This document shows positions 1 through 8,651 of a stretch of 64,000 nt of DNA, one piece after another (positions within the stretch are counted from its first letter, which is position 1; each line of letters starts with the position of its first letter). The position numbers were made by a program, and so were the translations under genes. The DNA is from Gammaproteobacteria bacterium (GTDB lineage Bacteria; Pseudomonadota; Gammaproteobacteria; Pseudomonadales; Azotimanducaceae), in assembly GCA_012269545.1 (NCBI GenBank), contig JAAXKB010000046.1, forward strand, positions 3,401 through 67,400, read 5' to 3'. The notes under the pieces were generated by a model. It ran no database searches, was not told the DNA's origin, and worked only from the letters and a program-made list of their open reading frames with translations.

Positions 1-2
1 TG

Positions 3-521
3 CGTGAAGCCGCCCAGCGCGCCAATGGCGCCACGGTGTTCGGGTATCACGTAAAAGATCCCCAGCGTTTTGGCGTGCTAGGCTTCGACGCGAGTGGCTC
101 AGTCATTTCGCTGGAAGAAAAGCCGACGAAGCCGAAGTCAAACTATGCCGTTACTGGCCTGTATTTTTATGACAACAGAGTCGTTGAGATAGCCAAACAG
201 GTGAAGCCCAGTGAACGCGGTGAGCTAGAAATCACCGATGTGAATAAAGCCTATCTGGAATCTGGCGAGTTGAACGTCAGTTTGATGGGTCGTGGGTTTG
301 CCTGGCTGGACACGGGGACCCACGATTCTCTGATGGAAGCAGGTCAATTCGTACAAACCATAGAGCACCGGCAGGGGCTGAAAGTGGCCTGTTTGGAGGA
401 AATCGGTTACCGCAATGGCTGGCTGTCTGCAGAAGCGTTACAGCAGCAGGCAGGTGCGCTGGCAAAAACCGGCTATGGCCAGTATCTAAAGCAGGTTCTA
501 AATTCCGAGACGACACCGTGA
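3..521 (+). CDS. rfbA: Glucose-1-phosphate thymidylyltransferase RfbA (5' end outside window)
   Basis: This is the C-terminal 172 residues of RfbA, which makes dTDP-glucose from glucose-1-phosphate and dTTP, the first step of dTDP-L-rhamnose synthesis for surface polysaccharide. The frame is open to the left edge, so the gene starts upstream. The GTG at 36 offered by the ORF track is internal. Visible family segments are [21 protein letters not shown] (sugar-binding region), the ELEITDVN motif and [15 protein letters not shown]. About 40% of the usual 290 residues are missing. Its stop overlaps the GTG start of rfbC by 4 nt, which suggests translational coupling. Identification by motif is strong; only the start is unknown. 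Confidence 0.95.
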   Translation, partial: REAAQRANGATVFGYHVKDPQRFGVLGFDASGSVISLEEKPTKPKSNYAVTGLYFYDNRVVEIAKQVKPSERGELEITDVNKAYLESGELNVSLMGRGFAWLDTGTHDSLMEAGQFVQTIEHRQGLKVACLEEIGYRNGWLSAEALQQQAGALAKTGYGQYLKQVLNSETTP

Positions 522-1060
522 ATGTTCTTGCAACGCCGCTGCCCGGTGTGATGATCATTGAACCCAAGGTGTTTGGCGATCACCGAGGGTTTTTCAAAGA
601 AACGTTCCAGATCGAACGATACCGAGAGGTGGGCATTGAACTGCCCTTTGTGCAGGACAATCACTCGCGGTCACCCAGAGGCGTTCTGCGGGGCTTGCAT
701 CTGCAGAAAAGTCGGCCCCAAGGAAAGCTGGTAAGCTGCAGCGCAGGGTCCGTATACGACGTCGCGGTTGACGTAGATCCAGCATCAAACACCTTCGGTC
801 AGTATGTTGGGGTGGAGCTGAGTGCTGAGAACCACCGGCAGCTTTGGATTCCGCCGGGCTATGCCCACGGCTTTTGTGTGCTGTCGGAATTTGCGGACTT
901 TCAATACAAATGCACGGACCTGTACGTTCCTGAGGATGAAGGCGGCCTGATCTGGAATGACCCGGAAGTCGGCATTCCTTGGCCGGTGGAGTCTCCAACG
1001 TTATCAGATAAAGACCTTGCGCTACCCAGTCTGGCGGCGCTTCGCAGCGGGAGCCTCTAG
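518..1060 (+). CDS. rfbC: dTDP-4-dehydrorhamnose 3,5-epimerase RfbC
   Basis: RfbC epimerises C3 and C5 of dTDP-4-keto-6-deoxyglucose in the dTDP-rhamnose pathway. The 180-residue length is typical. Cupin-fold landmarks are present: [11 protein letters not shown] near the N-terminus, the substrate/active-site stretch [16 protein letters not shown], and IPPGYAHGF with its conserved His. The start is GTG, overlapping the rfbA stop in a GTGA arrangement. The remaining pathway genes rfbB and rfbD are not seen and would lie upstream. The stop lies only 4 nt from the convergent stop of the next gene, so there is no room for a dedicated terminator. Confidence 0.95.
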   Translation: MNVLATPLPGVMIIEPKVFGDHRGFFKETFQIERYREVGIELPFVQDNHSRSPRGVLRGLHLQKSRPQGKLVSCSAGSVYDVAVDVDPASNTFGQYVGVELSAENHRQLWIPPGYAHGFCVLSEFADFQYKCTDLYVPEDEGGLIWNDPEVGIPWPVESPTLSDKDLALPSLAALRSGSL

Positions 1061-1064
1061 CGGC

Positions 1065-2192
1065 CTAGAGACATTGGCCGTCCATGCTGTTAATCCACTG
1101 ATTGATGATCTCCAGACCCTCTTGATGCACCAATGATCGCCCCAGCTCCGGCATCATCATACCCGGATCATTGGTGGCCAAACGAAAGCTCAAAATCGAA
1201 TCTTCGGCTTGGCCGGGTACGATGCTGTACAGATGCCCGCCGGACCCTCGACCCGCGGCAATAGGCGGCTTGCACATACCCAGAGCGTTCGCCGGGTGGT
1301 CTTCGTAATCCAGCAGCAATCCTGAGGTATCCGCCGCGCCTTGGGCGTTGTGGCAGTGGCCGCAGTTGATGTCCAGATAACTTCTGGCTTGGTGATCCAG
1401 CGACTGACTCGTATCGCCCCAGATCGCATTAGGAGTATGTTCGTAAGAAACATTGGTTAACCAACCGCGCTCGGCCCAATGCTCTAGCTGATTTTTGCTG
1501 TAAACAGCAGTGGAGCGGTCCAGGTGACGGGCTTTCATGCCAATGGGCAACAACTCTCCGGTTGTATGGTTCGTGGCGTGGCACGAGGCACATTGATTCT
1601 TGCTGGGAACTAAGTAGTTAAGAGCTTTGCCGTTGGCGAGGGTCATGGGACGGATAGTACCGGTGAGGCTGAGATAGGCATCATCACCCTTCCAGACATA
1701 GGGCAGGGCATCCCAGCCGTTGGCCTGCTTTACCATCAGGCGGGTTTCCATCAGCTCAAAGTCATTGGTTTGAATCGCGCTCGGGTCCCCGTTCCAGTCT
1801 GATGAGGTCAGCAGGGCGCCACTCTGAGTTTTGGGATAGATGAAGGTTTTGCTGATAATGCTGCCAACGGGTAGAGCGAAATTATCCGTAGCATCAAAGT
1901 TTGCGTGGGTGCCTTCGGGCAGATAAAGCGTGCGCAGTTTCAGCGCGTAATCAGAAAACAGCGCCGTGTTTAGCTCGTACACTATGGCCTGATCGCTGAC
2001 CGTAAGCTGCTGTCCTTCAAGGCTGACAAGCCCCCAGTCCGACAGACGTGCAGGGTAGTCATCGGCTGTATGAAAGGTGACCTCCGCAGGACCACAGGCC
2101 GCGAGCAACAGGCAAACGGCGAAAACGCCACAAGCCTTGCTAACGCGGTTCGCCAGTCGCTGCCCCGTTGTATCTTTTGGCGGATCGCCCAT
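1065..2192 (-). CDS. Diheme c-type cytochrome lipoprotein (SO2930 / TIGR03806-like)
   Basis: A 375-residue secreted protein of unknown function. The N-terminus has a hydrophobic stretch ending in a lipobox, LLLAAC, so it is probably an anchored lipoprotein. Two CxxCH haem-binding motifs are visible: CASCH at about residues 201-205 and CGHCH at about 277-281. The overall pattern (SKTFIYP, KNQCASCH, LDINCGHCHN, MPELGRS) matches the SO2930-type diheme family that I recall as TIGR03806. That family is known to occur as a gene pair with a beta-helix protein, and here that partner ends 44 nt upstream. An electron-transfer or redox role at the envelope is inference; no substrate can be named. Confidence 0.8.
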   Translation of the reverse strand: MGDPPKDTTGQRLANRVSKACGVFAVCLLLAACGPAEVTFHTADDYPARLSDWGLVSLEGQQLTVSDQAIVYELNTALFSDYALKLRTLYLPEGTHANFDATDNFALPVGSIISKTFIYPKTQSGALLTSSDWNGDPSAIQTNDFELMETRLMVKQANGWDALPYVWKGDDAYLSLTGTIRPMTLANGKALNYLVPSKNQCASCHATNHTTGELLPIGMKARHLDRSTAVYSKNQLEHWAERGWLTNVSYEHTPNAIWGDTSQSLDHQARSYLDINCGHCHNAQGAADTSGLLLDYEDHPANALGMCKPPIAAGRGSGGHLYSIVPGQAEDSILSFRLATNDPGMMMPELGRSLVHQEGLEIINQWINSMDGQCL

Positions 2193-2236
2193 ACGTTTTA
2201 ACTGCCCCTATCTCTGGCAAACGGTAGCGGAACCGG

Positions 2237-3421
2237 CTAGCCAGCGGGTAGCTCAATCGCGGACAACTTTTCGACACGGCATTGATAGGGCGTCATATCC
2301 AGAGAGGGATTGGCGAACTCATTGATTGCGTCGATGTCCAGCAGCTGAGCGTCACCATTGTCCACACAGATTACCTCACGCTCGGCGGGCTTATTTGGAT
2401 CAATGACGCCGTCCCAAATGATGTCAGGAAAGGCGCCATCCGGGCCAAAGACCGCATCGCGCAGAGTGACCAAGTAGTCTAATCCCGGCGCTTTGCCGGA
2501 ATCGCTCATGTCATTGTCGTAGATGTAGATCATTTCAGGGTAGGGGTCGAATTCCGCGGCCACTTCCCGCTGCCCAGCGTAGTTGGCGCTAAAATAGCTG
2601 GAGATCAAAATGTTGGCGGTATTGTTGCCGCTGAGGCGATTGTTGAAAATCTCAACCTGATCATTGGAGTTCACCATGATGCCAGAACCCGCGGGTACGC
2701 CAGATACCGCAGTGCCCGGCGCGGCGAAGTTGGCGGTGTTGTTGTCGTTGACATCATTGTCGAATACCCGAGTGCCATAACCGCGCTTGGGTATGCCGGG
2801 CATGTTGAAAACCAAAATACCGCCCGTATTGGCCACAGCGGTGTTGTTGTATACGTCTGCGCCAATGGAATTCTCGACCTCAATGCCGGCGACATTATAT
2901 TCGGCTCGGTTGCCGCGCACGATGATTTGCTCTGATTGCCCGACGTAAATACCCGCATCGGATGCCGCAATGGCGACGTTGTCTTCGATCAATACGTTGG
3001 TTGTTTGAACGGGATAGATACCGTAAGCCCCGTTGCTGACGTCGGGTCCGTTAGTCCATTCGGTGCGAATTCGGCGAATGACAATGTTATTGCCCTCGTT
3101 AATCTTCAGTGCGTCACCGATGGCATCTTCGATGGCTAAGTCCTCAATGGTGAAGTCGCTGGCGGAAACCGATAAACCCTCAGCACCAGCCAATTGATTC
3201 TTGAAGGAAAGCACAGATTTATCCATGCCCTGCCCACGAATGGTAACGCCGTCGGTGTTCATGATCAGTGAGCGGTCAAAAGCAAACGTGCCCTCTGGCA
3301 CTTCGATTACATCCCCGGGTTGGGCGGATTCGAGGGCGGCGCGAAAGGTTTCTTCAAAAGGGACCGGTTCGGCACAGCCCAGAACGAACGTGGTGGCAAC
3401 GGCCAAAATCGACTTCTTCAT
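2237..3421 (-). CDS. Secreted parallel beta-helix repeat protein (TIGR03805-like)
   Basis: A 394-residue protein with a short signal peptide ending in VLGC, so it is probably a lipoprotein. The body is built of repeated strand-turn units typical of right-handed beta-helices, for example IVIRRIRT, VLIEDNVAIA, IIVRGNRAEYN, ADVYNNTAV and VEIFNNRLSGN, roughly residues 60-290. A C-terminal region follows that I do not recognise. Such proteins often bind or cleave polysaccharides, but no lyase catalytic set is evident. It precedes the diheme cytochrome gene by 44 nt on the same strand, the known TIGR03805/TIGR03806 pairing. The stop of the upstream HupE-like gene is 35 nt away, so it is likely co-transcribed. 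Confidence 0.8.
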   Translation of the reverse strand: MKKSILAVATTFVLGCAEPVPFEETFRAALESAQPGDVIEVPEGTFAFDRSLIMNTDGVTIRGQGMDKSVLSFKNQLAGAEGLSVSASDFTIEDLAIEDAIGDALKINEGNNIVIRRIRTEWTNGPDVSNGAYGIYPVQTTNVLIEDNVAIAASDAGIYVGQSEQIIVRGNRAEYNVAGIEVENSIGADVYNNTAVANTGGILVFNMPGIPKRGYGTRVFDNDVNDNNTANFAAPGTAVSGVPAGSGIMVNSNDQVEIFNNRLSGNNTANILISSYFSANYAGQREVAAEFDPYPEMIYIYDNDMSDSGKAPGLDYLVTLRDAVFGPDGAFPDIIWDGVIDPNKPAEREVICVDNGDAQLLDIDAINEFANPSLDMTPYQCRVEKLSAIELPAG

Positions 3422-3456
3422 ACTTCCCCCAAAGTGTTGTTGTAGGTATCAATGCA

Positions 3457-4464
3457 TTAAAACAGAGCTAAGGTGCGATCAATGGTCCAGTAAGTGGCCA
3501 CTGAGCCCATGGCATAGGCGGCAACAAGATGCATTAACTGAGGCTGAAGCCTAAGCGTTTCGCTGACCTTGCGCCACAGCCACAGAACGCTGACCAGTAC
3601 CAACACCACAAAAATTTGACCCAGTTCAATGCCTACGTTGAACAACAGCAAGCTGGTGAATAAGGCATCCTCGGGCAGGCCAATTTCCCGCAGCACGCCA
3701 GCAAACCCCAATCCGTGCAGCAGACCGAAAACGAAGGCCATAAGCCAGGGACTGGAGCGAGTGAGAGTGGATCGTTTGTCTCCCGGCCGGGCAAGCTCTC
3801 GGGCCAAGAAAACGATGGAGAGAGCGATCACCGCTTCTACCGGTGCCTGTGCCAGCGAGACGATACCCAGAATCGATAGCGCCAGCGTAATGCTGTGGGC
3901 GACGGTAAAGGCGGTAATGGTTTTCAGCAGCATCCAGGGTGAACTGATGAAAAGGACCAAGCCGATGACAAAAAGGACGTGGTCAATGCCTCCCACCAAA
4001 TGCTCAACGCCGATCATCAGATAACCTATGGAATCCGCCTCATCGCCGCCTAGGGTTAGCACCGGCTCGGCGGGCAGAACGATGTAGTTTTCAGCCTCAC
4101 CGTTGAGTGGGATATGCCTGACCATGACGTCAGTGATCGAAGTGCGCAGACCAGTGATTTCGATACGGGCCGTACTCAAGTCGCATGCGGTAAACCAGCG
4201 CTTAATTAACGCGCTGCCGGTGACTTCTGGTGGCGCGCTCTCTCGCAGCTCGCAGTCGACCGGGAAGGCTGGGTCGATGGGCAGACGCTTGTTCTCCACG
4301 ACGGGTTGCTTCCACAACACATGGTAGCCGCCTTGCTCTGCGGCGCTCAGCTCTAGGTAGGCGGGTCGAACTTCATCGGCAATCAGCGTGGACAACGGCA
4401 AGCAGAGGAGTAAAGCCACTGTAACTGTTGCCCCACAGATGAGGCCTCTGACTGCCATGCGCAT
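3457..4464 (-). CDS. HupE/UreJ-family membrane protein
   Basis: A 335-residue membrane protein. An N-terminal signal-like helix is followed by about 110 exported residues, then about six membrane segments in the C-terminal half. The HupE/UreJ signature HLVGGIDH (HX5DH) is present at about residues 154-161, followed by VLFVIGLVLF. A second conserved block is GLLHGLGFAG. In HupE and UreJ such His/Asp motifs bind nickel or cobalt, but no hydrogenase or urease genes are near, so the cargo is unknown. Its ATG overlaps the stop of the PPIase by one base (TAATG), which indicates coupling. This two-part layout is commonly placed in HupE_UreJ_2 (family knowledge). Confidence 0.8.
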   Translation of the reverse strand: MRMAVRGLICGATVTVALLLCLPLSTLIADEVRPAYLELSAAEQGGYHVLWKQPVVENKRLPIDPAFPVDCELRESAPPEVTGSALIKRWFTACDLSTARIEITGLRTSITDVMVRHIPLNGEAENYIVLPAEPVLTLGGDEADSIGYLMIGVEHLVGGIDHVLFVIGLVLFISSPWMLLKTITAFTVAHSITLALSILGIVSLAQAPVEAVIALSIVFLARELARPGDKRSTLTRSSPWLMAFVFGLLHGLGFAGVLREIGLPEDALFTSLLLFNVGIELGQIFVVLVLVSVLWLWRKVSETLRLQPQLMHLVAAYAMGSVATYWTIDRTLALF

Positions 4465-5294
4465 TATGGCTGGTCTGCTTGTTTGCCCGCGGGAAGCTGA
4501 ATGCGGTAAGTCGCTAACAGATTTTCCAGATAGGCGTCGTTAGCTTTCTTGCGCTGTTGCTGTTTCCAGTCGATAACAACCTTTTCTCTTACCTGCTCGA
4601 AAGCCAGTGGACTGGCAGGTTCTCGGTCTATGAGCTGAACCGCATGCCAGCCAAAGGCCGAACGCAGCGGTCCCTGCCAGCGTTCCTGGACCGAAAGCGC
4701 GGCTAAATTCTTCGCGAAAGCCCTGCCAAACAGATCGCCAATCTCTCTGGCCGAACGTCGCGCGTATTCGCGCTGCAGCATGAACGGGTCGCCTTCAAGT
4801 GTTGGGTCCTCGACAGCCTTGGCAGCCAATAGATCGGCGCGCTGGTCTGGTGATTCAACGGGCCGATCCGCAGAAAAATAGATGTGGCTGAAAGAAAATT
4901 GCTCTGGCGTTCGGTAGTCGTCTTGATGTTTCGCGTGAAACGCGCGAAGCGTGGCTTCGTCCGGCGCCGACGTGCCCACGAGGTCCTCTGTCAAAAAGGA
5001 AAGCTTTTGGATCAGGCGCCTTTTGACGATGGTGTCTCCTGCGTCCAGTTGCAGTGCAAGAGCCTCTTGATAATAGGCCTCGTCTCGAATGAACTGGTTA
5101 ATGAGGCTGGCGCGCTCCGCGGGTGTGGGATCCCTCCGCATTTGTTGCTGCCACTGTTCCTCTATGCGTTGGATGTCTCCTTCTGTCACGCGAATGACGC
5201 GCTCATCTTCCTGTGTTGCGGCGATAACGAACAGCAGGCTGCCAAACAATAAAAACAGCCACAAAGGATCGTTGAAGACTCGAGGAAGCGTCAT
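4464..5294 (-). CDS. PpiC-type (parvulin) peptidyl-prolyl cis-trans isomerase, membrane-anchored
   Basis: A 276-residue envelope foldase. One N-terminal hydrophobic segment (about residues 10-27) anchors it or serves as a signal. The next region, about 35-110, resembles the SurA/PpiD-type helical chaperone part. The parvulin domain spans about 125-240 and includes YRTPEQFSFSHIYFS, IGDLFGRAF and GPLRSAFGWHAVQL. The prolyl isomerase activity is family knowledge. It lies 10 nt downstream of an acyl-CoA dehydrogenase stop and overlaps the HupE-like gene start by one base. PPIase plus HupE_UreJ_2 pairs recur in marine gammaproteobacteria as I recall, which suggests a joint function in maturing the membrane partner. 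Confidence 0.85.
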   Translation of the reverse strand: MTLPRVFNDPLWLFLLFGSLLFVIAATQEDERVIRVTEGDIQRIEEQWQQQMRRDPTPAERASLINQFIRDEAYYQEALALQLDAGDTIVKRRLIQKLSFLTEDLVGTSAPDEATLRAFHAKHQDDYRTPEQFSFSHIYFSADRPVESPDQRADLLAAKAVEDPTLEGDPFMLQREYARRSAREIGDLFGRAFAKNLAALSVQERWQGPLRSAFGWHAVQLIDREPASPLAFEQVREKVVIDWKQQQRKKANDAYLENLLATYRIQLPAGKQADQP

Positions 5295-5304
5295 CAGCTA
5301 ACGC

Positions 5305-6429
5305 CTATCCTGCGAAGCAGCTAAGGTGGTGATCAGAGTTGCCGAATTGGGCGTCGATGACCAGCAAGCGCTTAAAATAGTGGCCAATGCGGAGTTCTTC
5401 AGTCACGCCCATGCCGCCGTGCAGTTGAACGGCATTCTCTCCAATAAAGGTGCCAATTTTACCGACCATGTATTTCAGCGCGTGGACGGTTCGCATCGCA
5501 TCTCGCCCGTTTTGAACTACTTCCAAGGTTGCGCGATAGAGCATGGACTTACACTGCTCATATTCCATAAACATGTCCACCATGCGGTGCTGGAGCACTT
5601 GGAAGTCTGCCAAGCTGTGATCGAATTGCACGCGCTCCTGAGTATAGTCGACGGTGTCCTTGTACAGAATTTCCATCGCACCAACGGCCTCGGCCGCAAG
5701 GGCCAAAATACCGTCGATGGCAATGTCCTGCAGCAGCGTGAAACCGCGATCCAGTTCGCCCAGCATGTTGTCAGCGCCAACGTAGACACCGTCGAAGGTG
5801 ATCTCTGACGCTTGCTGACCGTCCACCGTGGGAAAGGAGTCCACGGTTACGCCTTCTGCCTTGGCATCAACCAAGAAAAGGGTAATGCCGTTCTCATCCC
5901 GCTGGCCGCCGCTGGTTCGGGTACTGACGACGAGTTGATCGGCACTGCCGCCGTGTTGCACCATGCTCTTTTGACCCGTGATGACGAAGCCCGAGTCTTG
6001 CGGGGCTGCGCGGGTAACCACATCTTCTAAATCAAACCGAGATTGCTCCTCGGCATAGGCTAAACCCAGTCTGCACTCTCCCGATACCATACTCGGCAGC
6101 AGCCGCGTCTGCAGTTCAGAGCTGCCGCCGGCCACGACGGCACGCGTGCCAAGTACCGCGCTGGCGAAAAACGGTTCCAGCACCAGACCCTTACCAAATG
6201 CCTCCATGAGCACCATAGTATCGGCCTGATTGCCGCCGAAGCCGCCTTGGGCCTCTGGTACCGTGACGCCTAACCAGCCTAGCTCTGCCATGGTTTGCCA
6301 GTACGTGTCGCTGAATCCGGCATCGTTTTTGCTGAGGGCTTGTCGTGTGTCTAGGTCGTAGTTGTCGCTAACAAAGCGTTCAACGCTGTCTTTAAGCAGT
6401 TGTTGTTCTTCGGATAGATCAAAATTCAC
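5305..6429 (-). CDS. Acyl-CoA dehydrogenase, PimD-like (small) subunit
   Basis: A 374-residue flavoprotein of the acyl-CoA dehydrogenase family, which introduces the alpha,beta double bond into an acyl-CoA and passes electrons to ETF. The N-terminus (FDLSEEQQLLKDSVERF) and GFGGNQADTMVLMEAFGKGL resemble the small subunit of pimeloyl-CoA dehydrogenase-type pairs. The C-terminal block QLHGGMGVTEELRIGHYFKRL is present. The sequence ends in HLSCFAG and lacks the usual YEG/YGG segment that carries the catalytic base, as expected for the non-catalytic partner of a heterotetramer (inference). The second ACAD gene ends 42 nt upstream on the same strand. Confidence 0.85.
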   Translation of the reverse strand: MNFDLSEEQQLLKDSVERFVSDNYDLDTRQALSKNDAGFSDTYWQTMAELGWLGVTVPEAQGGFGGNQADTMVLMEAFGKGLVLEPFFASAVLGTRAVVAGGSSELQTRLLPSMVSGECRLGLAYAEEQSRFDLEDVVTRAAPQDSGFVITGQKSMVQHGGSADQLVVSTRTSGGQRDENGITLFLVDAKAEGVTVDSFPTVDGQQASEITFDGVYVGADNMLGELDRGFTLLQDIAIDGILALAAEAVGAMEILYKDTVDYTQERVQFDHSLADFQVLQHRMVDMFMEYEQCKSMLYRATLEVVQNGRDAMRTVHALKYMVGKIGTFIGENAVQLHGGMGVTEELRIGHYFKRLLVIDAQFGNSDHHLSCFAG

Positions 6430-6471
6430 AATTGGGCTCCAGTTCGGGTATGTGGTGTGAAAATGTGCGAG

Positions 6472-7638
6472 TTACTTCGCTTTTTTCAGCCCCAACACGT
6501 TCTTTGCTACCACGTCTTTTTGCACCTCTGAAGCACCGCCATAAATCGTATAGGCGCGGCTGGCAAGATAGCCGGACATACCGCCCTTGGCGAAACTGTG
6601 GCCCACTGGCTTCTTGCCCCACGCGGAGGAATAAATGCCACCAGCCTCGACGGTGAGTTTTTGAATGCGCTGCTGAATTTCCGTCCCCTTGAGCTTTAAA
6701 ATTGACGACTCCGGTCCGGGTTCTGCGCCGTTCGCGGCACTTGCCAGTGAGCGCAGTTCGGTGAACTCGGTGGCCAACAGATCAATCTCAAGTTCAGCCA
6801 ACTTGGATTTGTAAGCCGGATCGTCCAGCAGAGTGGCATTACCGCGTTTCACGCTGCCAGCCTGCAGCCGCAGAGTGTCCAGGGCGACAAGAGATTTCGA
6901 TATGCCGGCAAGACCCGTGCGTTCGTGGGCGAGGAGTCCTTTTGCGTAACCCCAACCCTTGCCTTCTTCACCCACTCGGTTTTCTACCGGTACCTTGACG
7001 TCGGTGAGATGCACCATGTTGACGCTATGCGAGCCGCCTAGGGTGATGATGGGCTTTACTTCGATGCCTTCTTGTTTCATCGGGATCAGCAAAAACGTAA
7101 TGCCTTCCTGTTTCTTGCCGGTATCACTGGTGCGAGTCAGACAAAAAATCCAGTCGGCGATGTGGGCAAGAGTCGTCCATATCTTGGTGCCGTTGACCGT
7201 GTAATAGCTGCCGTCCTCAGACAGTTCCGCCTTGGTTTTGAGATTTGCCAGATCAGACCCGGCGTTGGGTTCTGAATAGCCCTGGCACCAGTTAACTTTG
7301 CGGGCACGGATATCGGGTAGAAATCGCTGTTGCTGCTCTTCGTTGCCGTAGTTCATGAGCACCGGTGCCAGCATTGACAGGCCAAAAGGCAAATCCCAGG
7401 GAGTTTGCGCGACGGCAGTTTCCTTTTCCCAGATATAGTGTTGGGTCGGCGTCCAGCCTGGCCCGCCGAATTCCGTTGGCCATTTAGGAACATCCCATCC
7501 ACCCTTAGCCTTGGCCAGATCGAACCAATTTAAACGCCACTGCCCGTAATCGGTTTTTGGATCATGGGCATTGGTTGCGAGAAAATCCCTCACCTCTTCT
7601 TGAAACGCTAAGTCCTGTGGGCTCAGATCTACGTCCAT
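6472..7638 (-). CDS. Acyl-CoA dehydrogenase, PimC-like (large) subunit
   Basis: A 388-residue acyl-CoA dehydrogenase. Landmarks are GWDVPKWPTEFGGPGWTPTQ, WCQGYSEPNAGSDLANLKTKA (FAD/substrate region) and, near the C-terminus, YTIYGGASEVQKDVVAKNVLG, the acyl-CoA dehydrogenase signature missing from its neighbour. The N-terminal half closely follows the pimeloyl-CoA dehydrogenase large-subunit pattern. With the PimD-like gene 42 nt downstream it likely forms an alpha2beta2 enzyme acting on a dicarboxylic, branched or ring-derived acyl-CoA; the substrate cannot be read from sequence. It heads a six-gene minus-strand run and is divergent from an enoyl-CoA hydratase, so the 136-bp gap probably holds shared control. 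I see no convincing promoter boxes there. Confidence 0.88.
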   Translation of the reverse strand: MDVDLSPQDLAFQEEVRDFLATNAHDPKTDYGQWRLNWFDLAKAKGGWDVPKWPTEFGGPGWTPTQHYIWEKETAVAQTPWDLPFGLSMLAPVLMNYGNEEQQQRFLPDIRARKVNWCQGYSEPNAGSDLANLKTKAELSEDGSYYTVNGTKIWTTLAHIADWIFCLTRTSDTGKKQEGITFLLIPMKQEGIEVKPIITLGGSHSVNMVHLTDVKVPVENRVGEEGKGWGYAKGLLAHERTGLAGISKSLVALDTLRLQAGSVKRGNATLLDDPAYKSKLAELEIDLLATEFTELRSLASAANGAEPGPESSILKLKGTEIQQRIQKLTVEAGGIYSSAWGKKPVGHSFAKGGMSGYLASRAYTIYGGASEVQKDVVAKNVLGLKKAK

Positions 7639-7760
7639 GCTGGCTCCTTACGATCGCCGGATATCAATGTGATGCCAAATGGTAAACGACTGTGCAAATC
7701 AAGTTAAGCAGCGCAGTCGATACAGTGCTAAGTTTCTCGTCGCAATCAACAAATGCATTG

Positions 7761-7766
7761 AGGAGA
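7761..7766 (+). promoter_or_regulatory. Ribosome binding site deciding the GTG start of the enoyl-CoA hydratase
   Basis: AGGAGA lies 8 nt upstream of the in-frame GTG at 7775. No ATG lies in frame between the longer start at 7679 and this point. The translated 32 residues before it (beginning VNDCANQ) do not resemble the family, whose homologues begin just before the beta strand SFEVSDGVATITMDRP. I therefore take 7775 as the start. Confidence 0.75.
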
Positions 7767-7774
7767 GAAGAGCA

Positions 7775-8563
7775 GTGGGTTACCAAACGTTGAGTTTCGA
7801 AGTGTCTGACGGAGTTGCCACGATTACAATGGATCGTCCCAACAGCATGAATGCGATGTCGCCTCAGATGGGCGCTGAACTGCACGATGCGGCCCTGGAA
7901 ATCGATGCCAATCAGGACATCCGAGCCGTGGTGTTGACCGGTGCCGGTAAGGTTTTCTGTGCGGGTGGAGATTTGGGTGAATTTGCGGCAGCCGGGGACG
8001 GTGCTCGCACCTTGATTATGAAGATGACAGGAGATCTGCATCTTGCGTTGTCGCGGCTGGCGAGGAATGCGGCACCAGTCATTGCGGCTGTGAATGGCAC
8101 CGCGGCGGGTGCAGGTTTTTCCTTGCTGATGGCAGCAGATTTGGCGATCGCTGCAGAGAGCGCGGTCATGACAATGGCCTACACCAATGCGGGGCTGTCA
8201 CCGGACGGCAGTTCAACATATTACATGCCCCGCAAGATCGGTGATCGTCGTGCTCGGGAATTGATGCTCACCAACCGCGTGCTCAACGCCCGGGAAGCAC
8301 TTGATTGGGGCGTCGTGAATCAAGTGGTTGCAGATGCAGACGTTTTGGATGCGGCGCACAAGCTAGCGCAAAAGCTCGCTCAAGGGCCTACGCAGGCTTT
8401 CGGGCAGGTTAAAGCGTTGCTTGACGGAAGTTTCGATCACTCCCTTGAGTCGCAAATGGAGCTTGAGGCCCGGGCCATTGCAGGATTGGTGGGCGGTCCG
8501 GACGGTCAAGAGGGACTGCACGCCTTCCTTGACAAGCGTAAGCCTCAGTTCAGCGGTCGATAG
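7775..8563 (+). CDS. Enoyl-CoA hydratase/isomerase family protein
   Basis: A 262-residue crotonase-fold protein. Members hydrate trans-2-enoyl-CoA or isomerise enoyl-CoA in beta-oxidation and related pathways. Visible landmarks are the TITMDRPNSMNAMSPQM segment, AVVLTGAGKVFCAGGDLGEF (first oxyanion-hole loop), AAVNGTAAGAGFSLLMAADLAIA (second oxyanion-hole Gly) and AYTNAGLSPDGSSTYYMPR. At the second catalytic-Glu position the sequence reads AGLSPDGSSTYYMPR, where hydratases usually have PE; it looks closer to isomerase-like members, so calling it a hydratase is uncertain. It is divergent from the acyl-CoA dehydrogenase pair, which would feed it. Confidence 0.88.
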   Translation: MGYQTLSFEVSDGVATITMDRPNSMNAMSPQMGAELHDAALEIDANQDIRAVVLTGAGKVFCAGGDLGEFAAAGDGARTLIMKMTGDLHLALSRLARNAAPVIAAVNGTAAGAGFSLLMAADLAIAAESAVMTMAYTNAGLSPDGSSTYYMPRKIGDRRARELMLTNRVLNAREALDWGVVNQVVADADVLDAAHKLAQKLAQGPTQAFGQVKALLDGSFDHSLESQMELEARAIAGLVGGPDGQEGLHAFLDKRKPQFSGR

Positions 8564-8651
8564 ATTCACCCTGAAAAAGGCGAGCAAAGTTTCGCTCGAA
8601 AGGGATAAATGCAATGCGTAGGATGAAGGGCTTTTAGCGAAAGTCGAATGT

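Noticed and set aside
8575-8606. Hairpin CGAGC-AAAGTTTC-GCTCG after the enoyl-CoA hydratase
   Set aside because: Only a 5-bp stem and no T-run; too weak to call a terminator.
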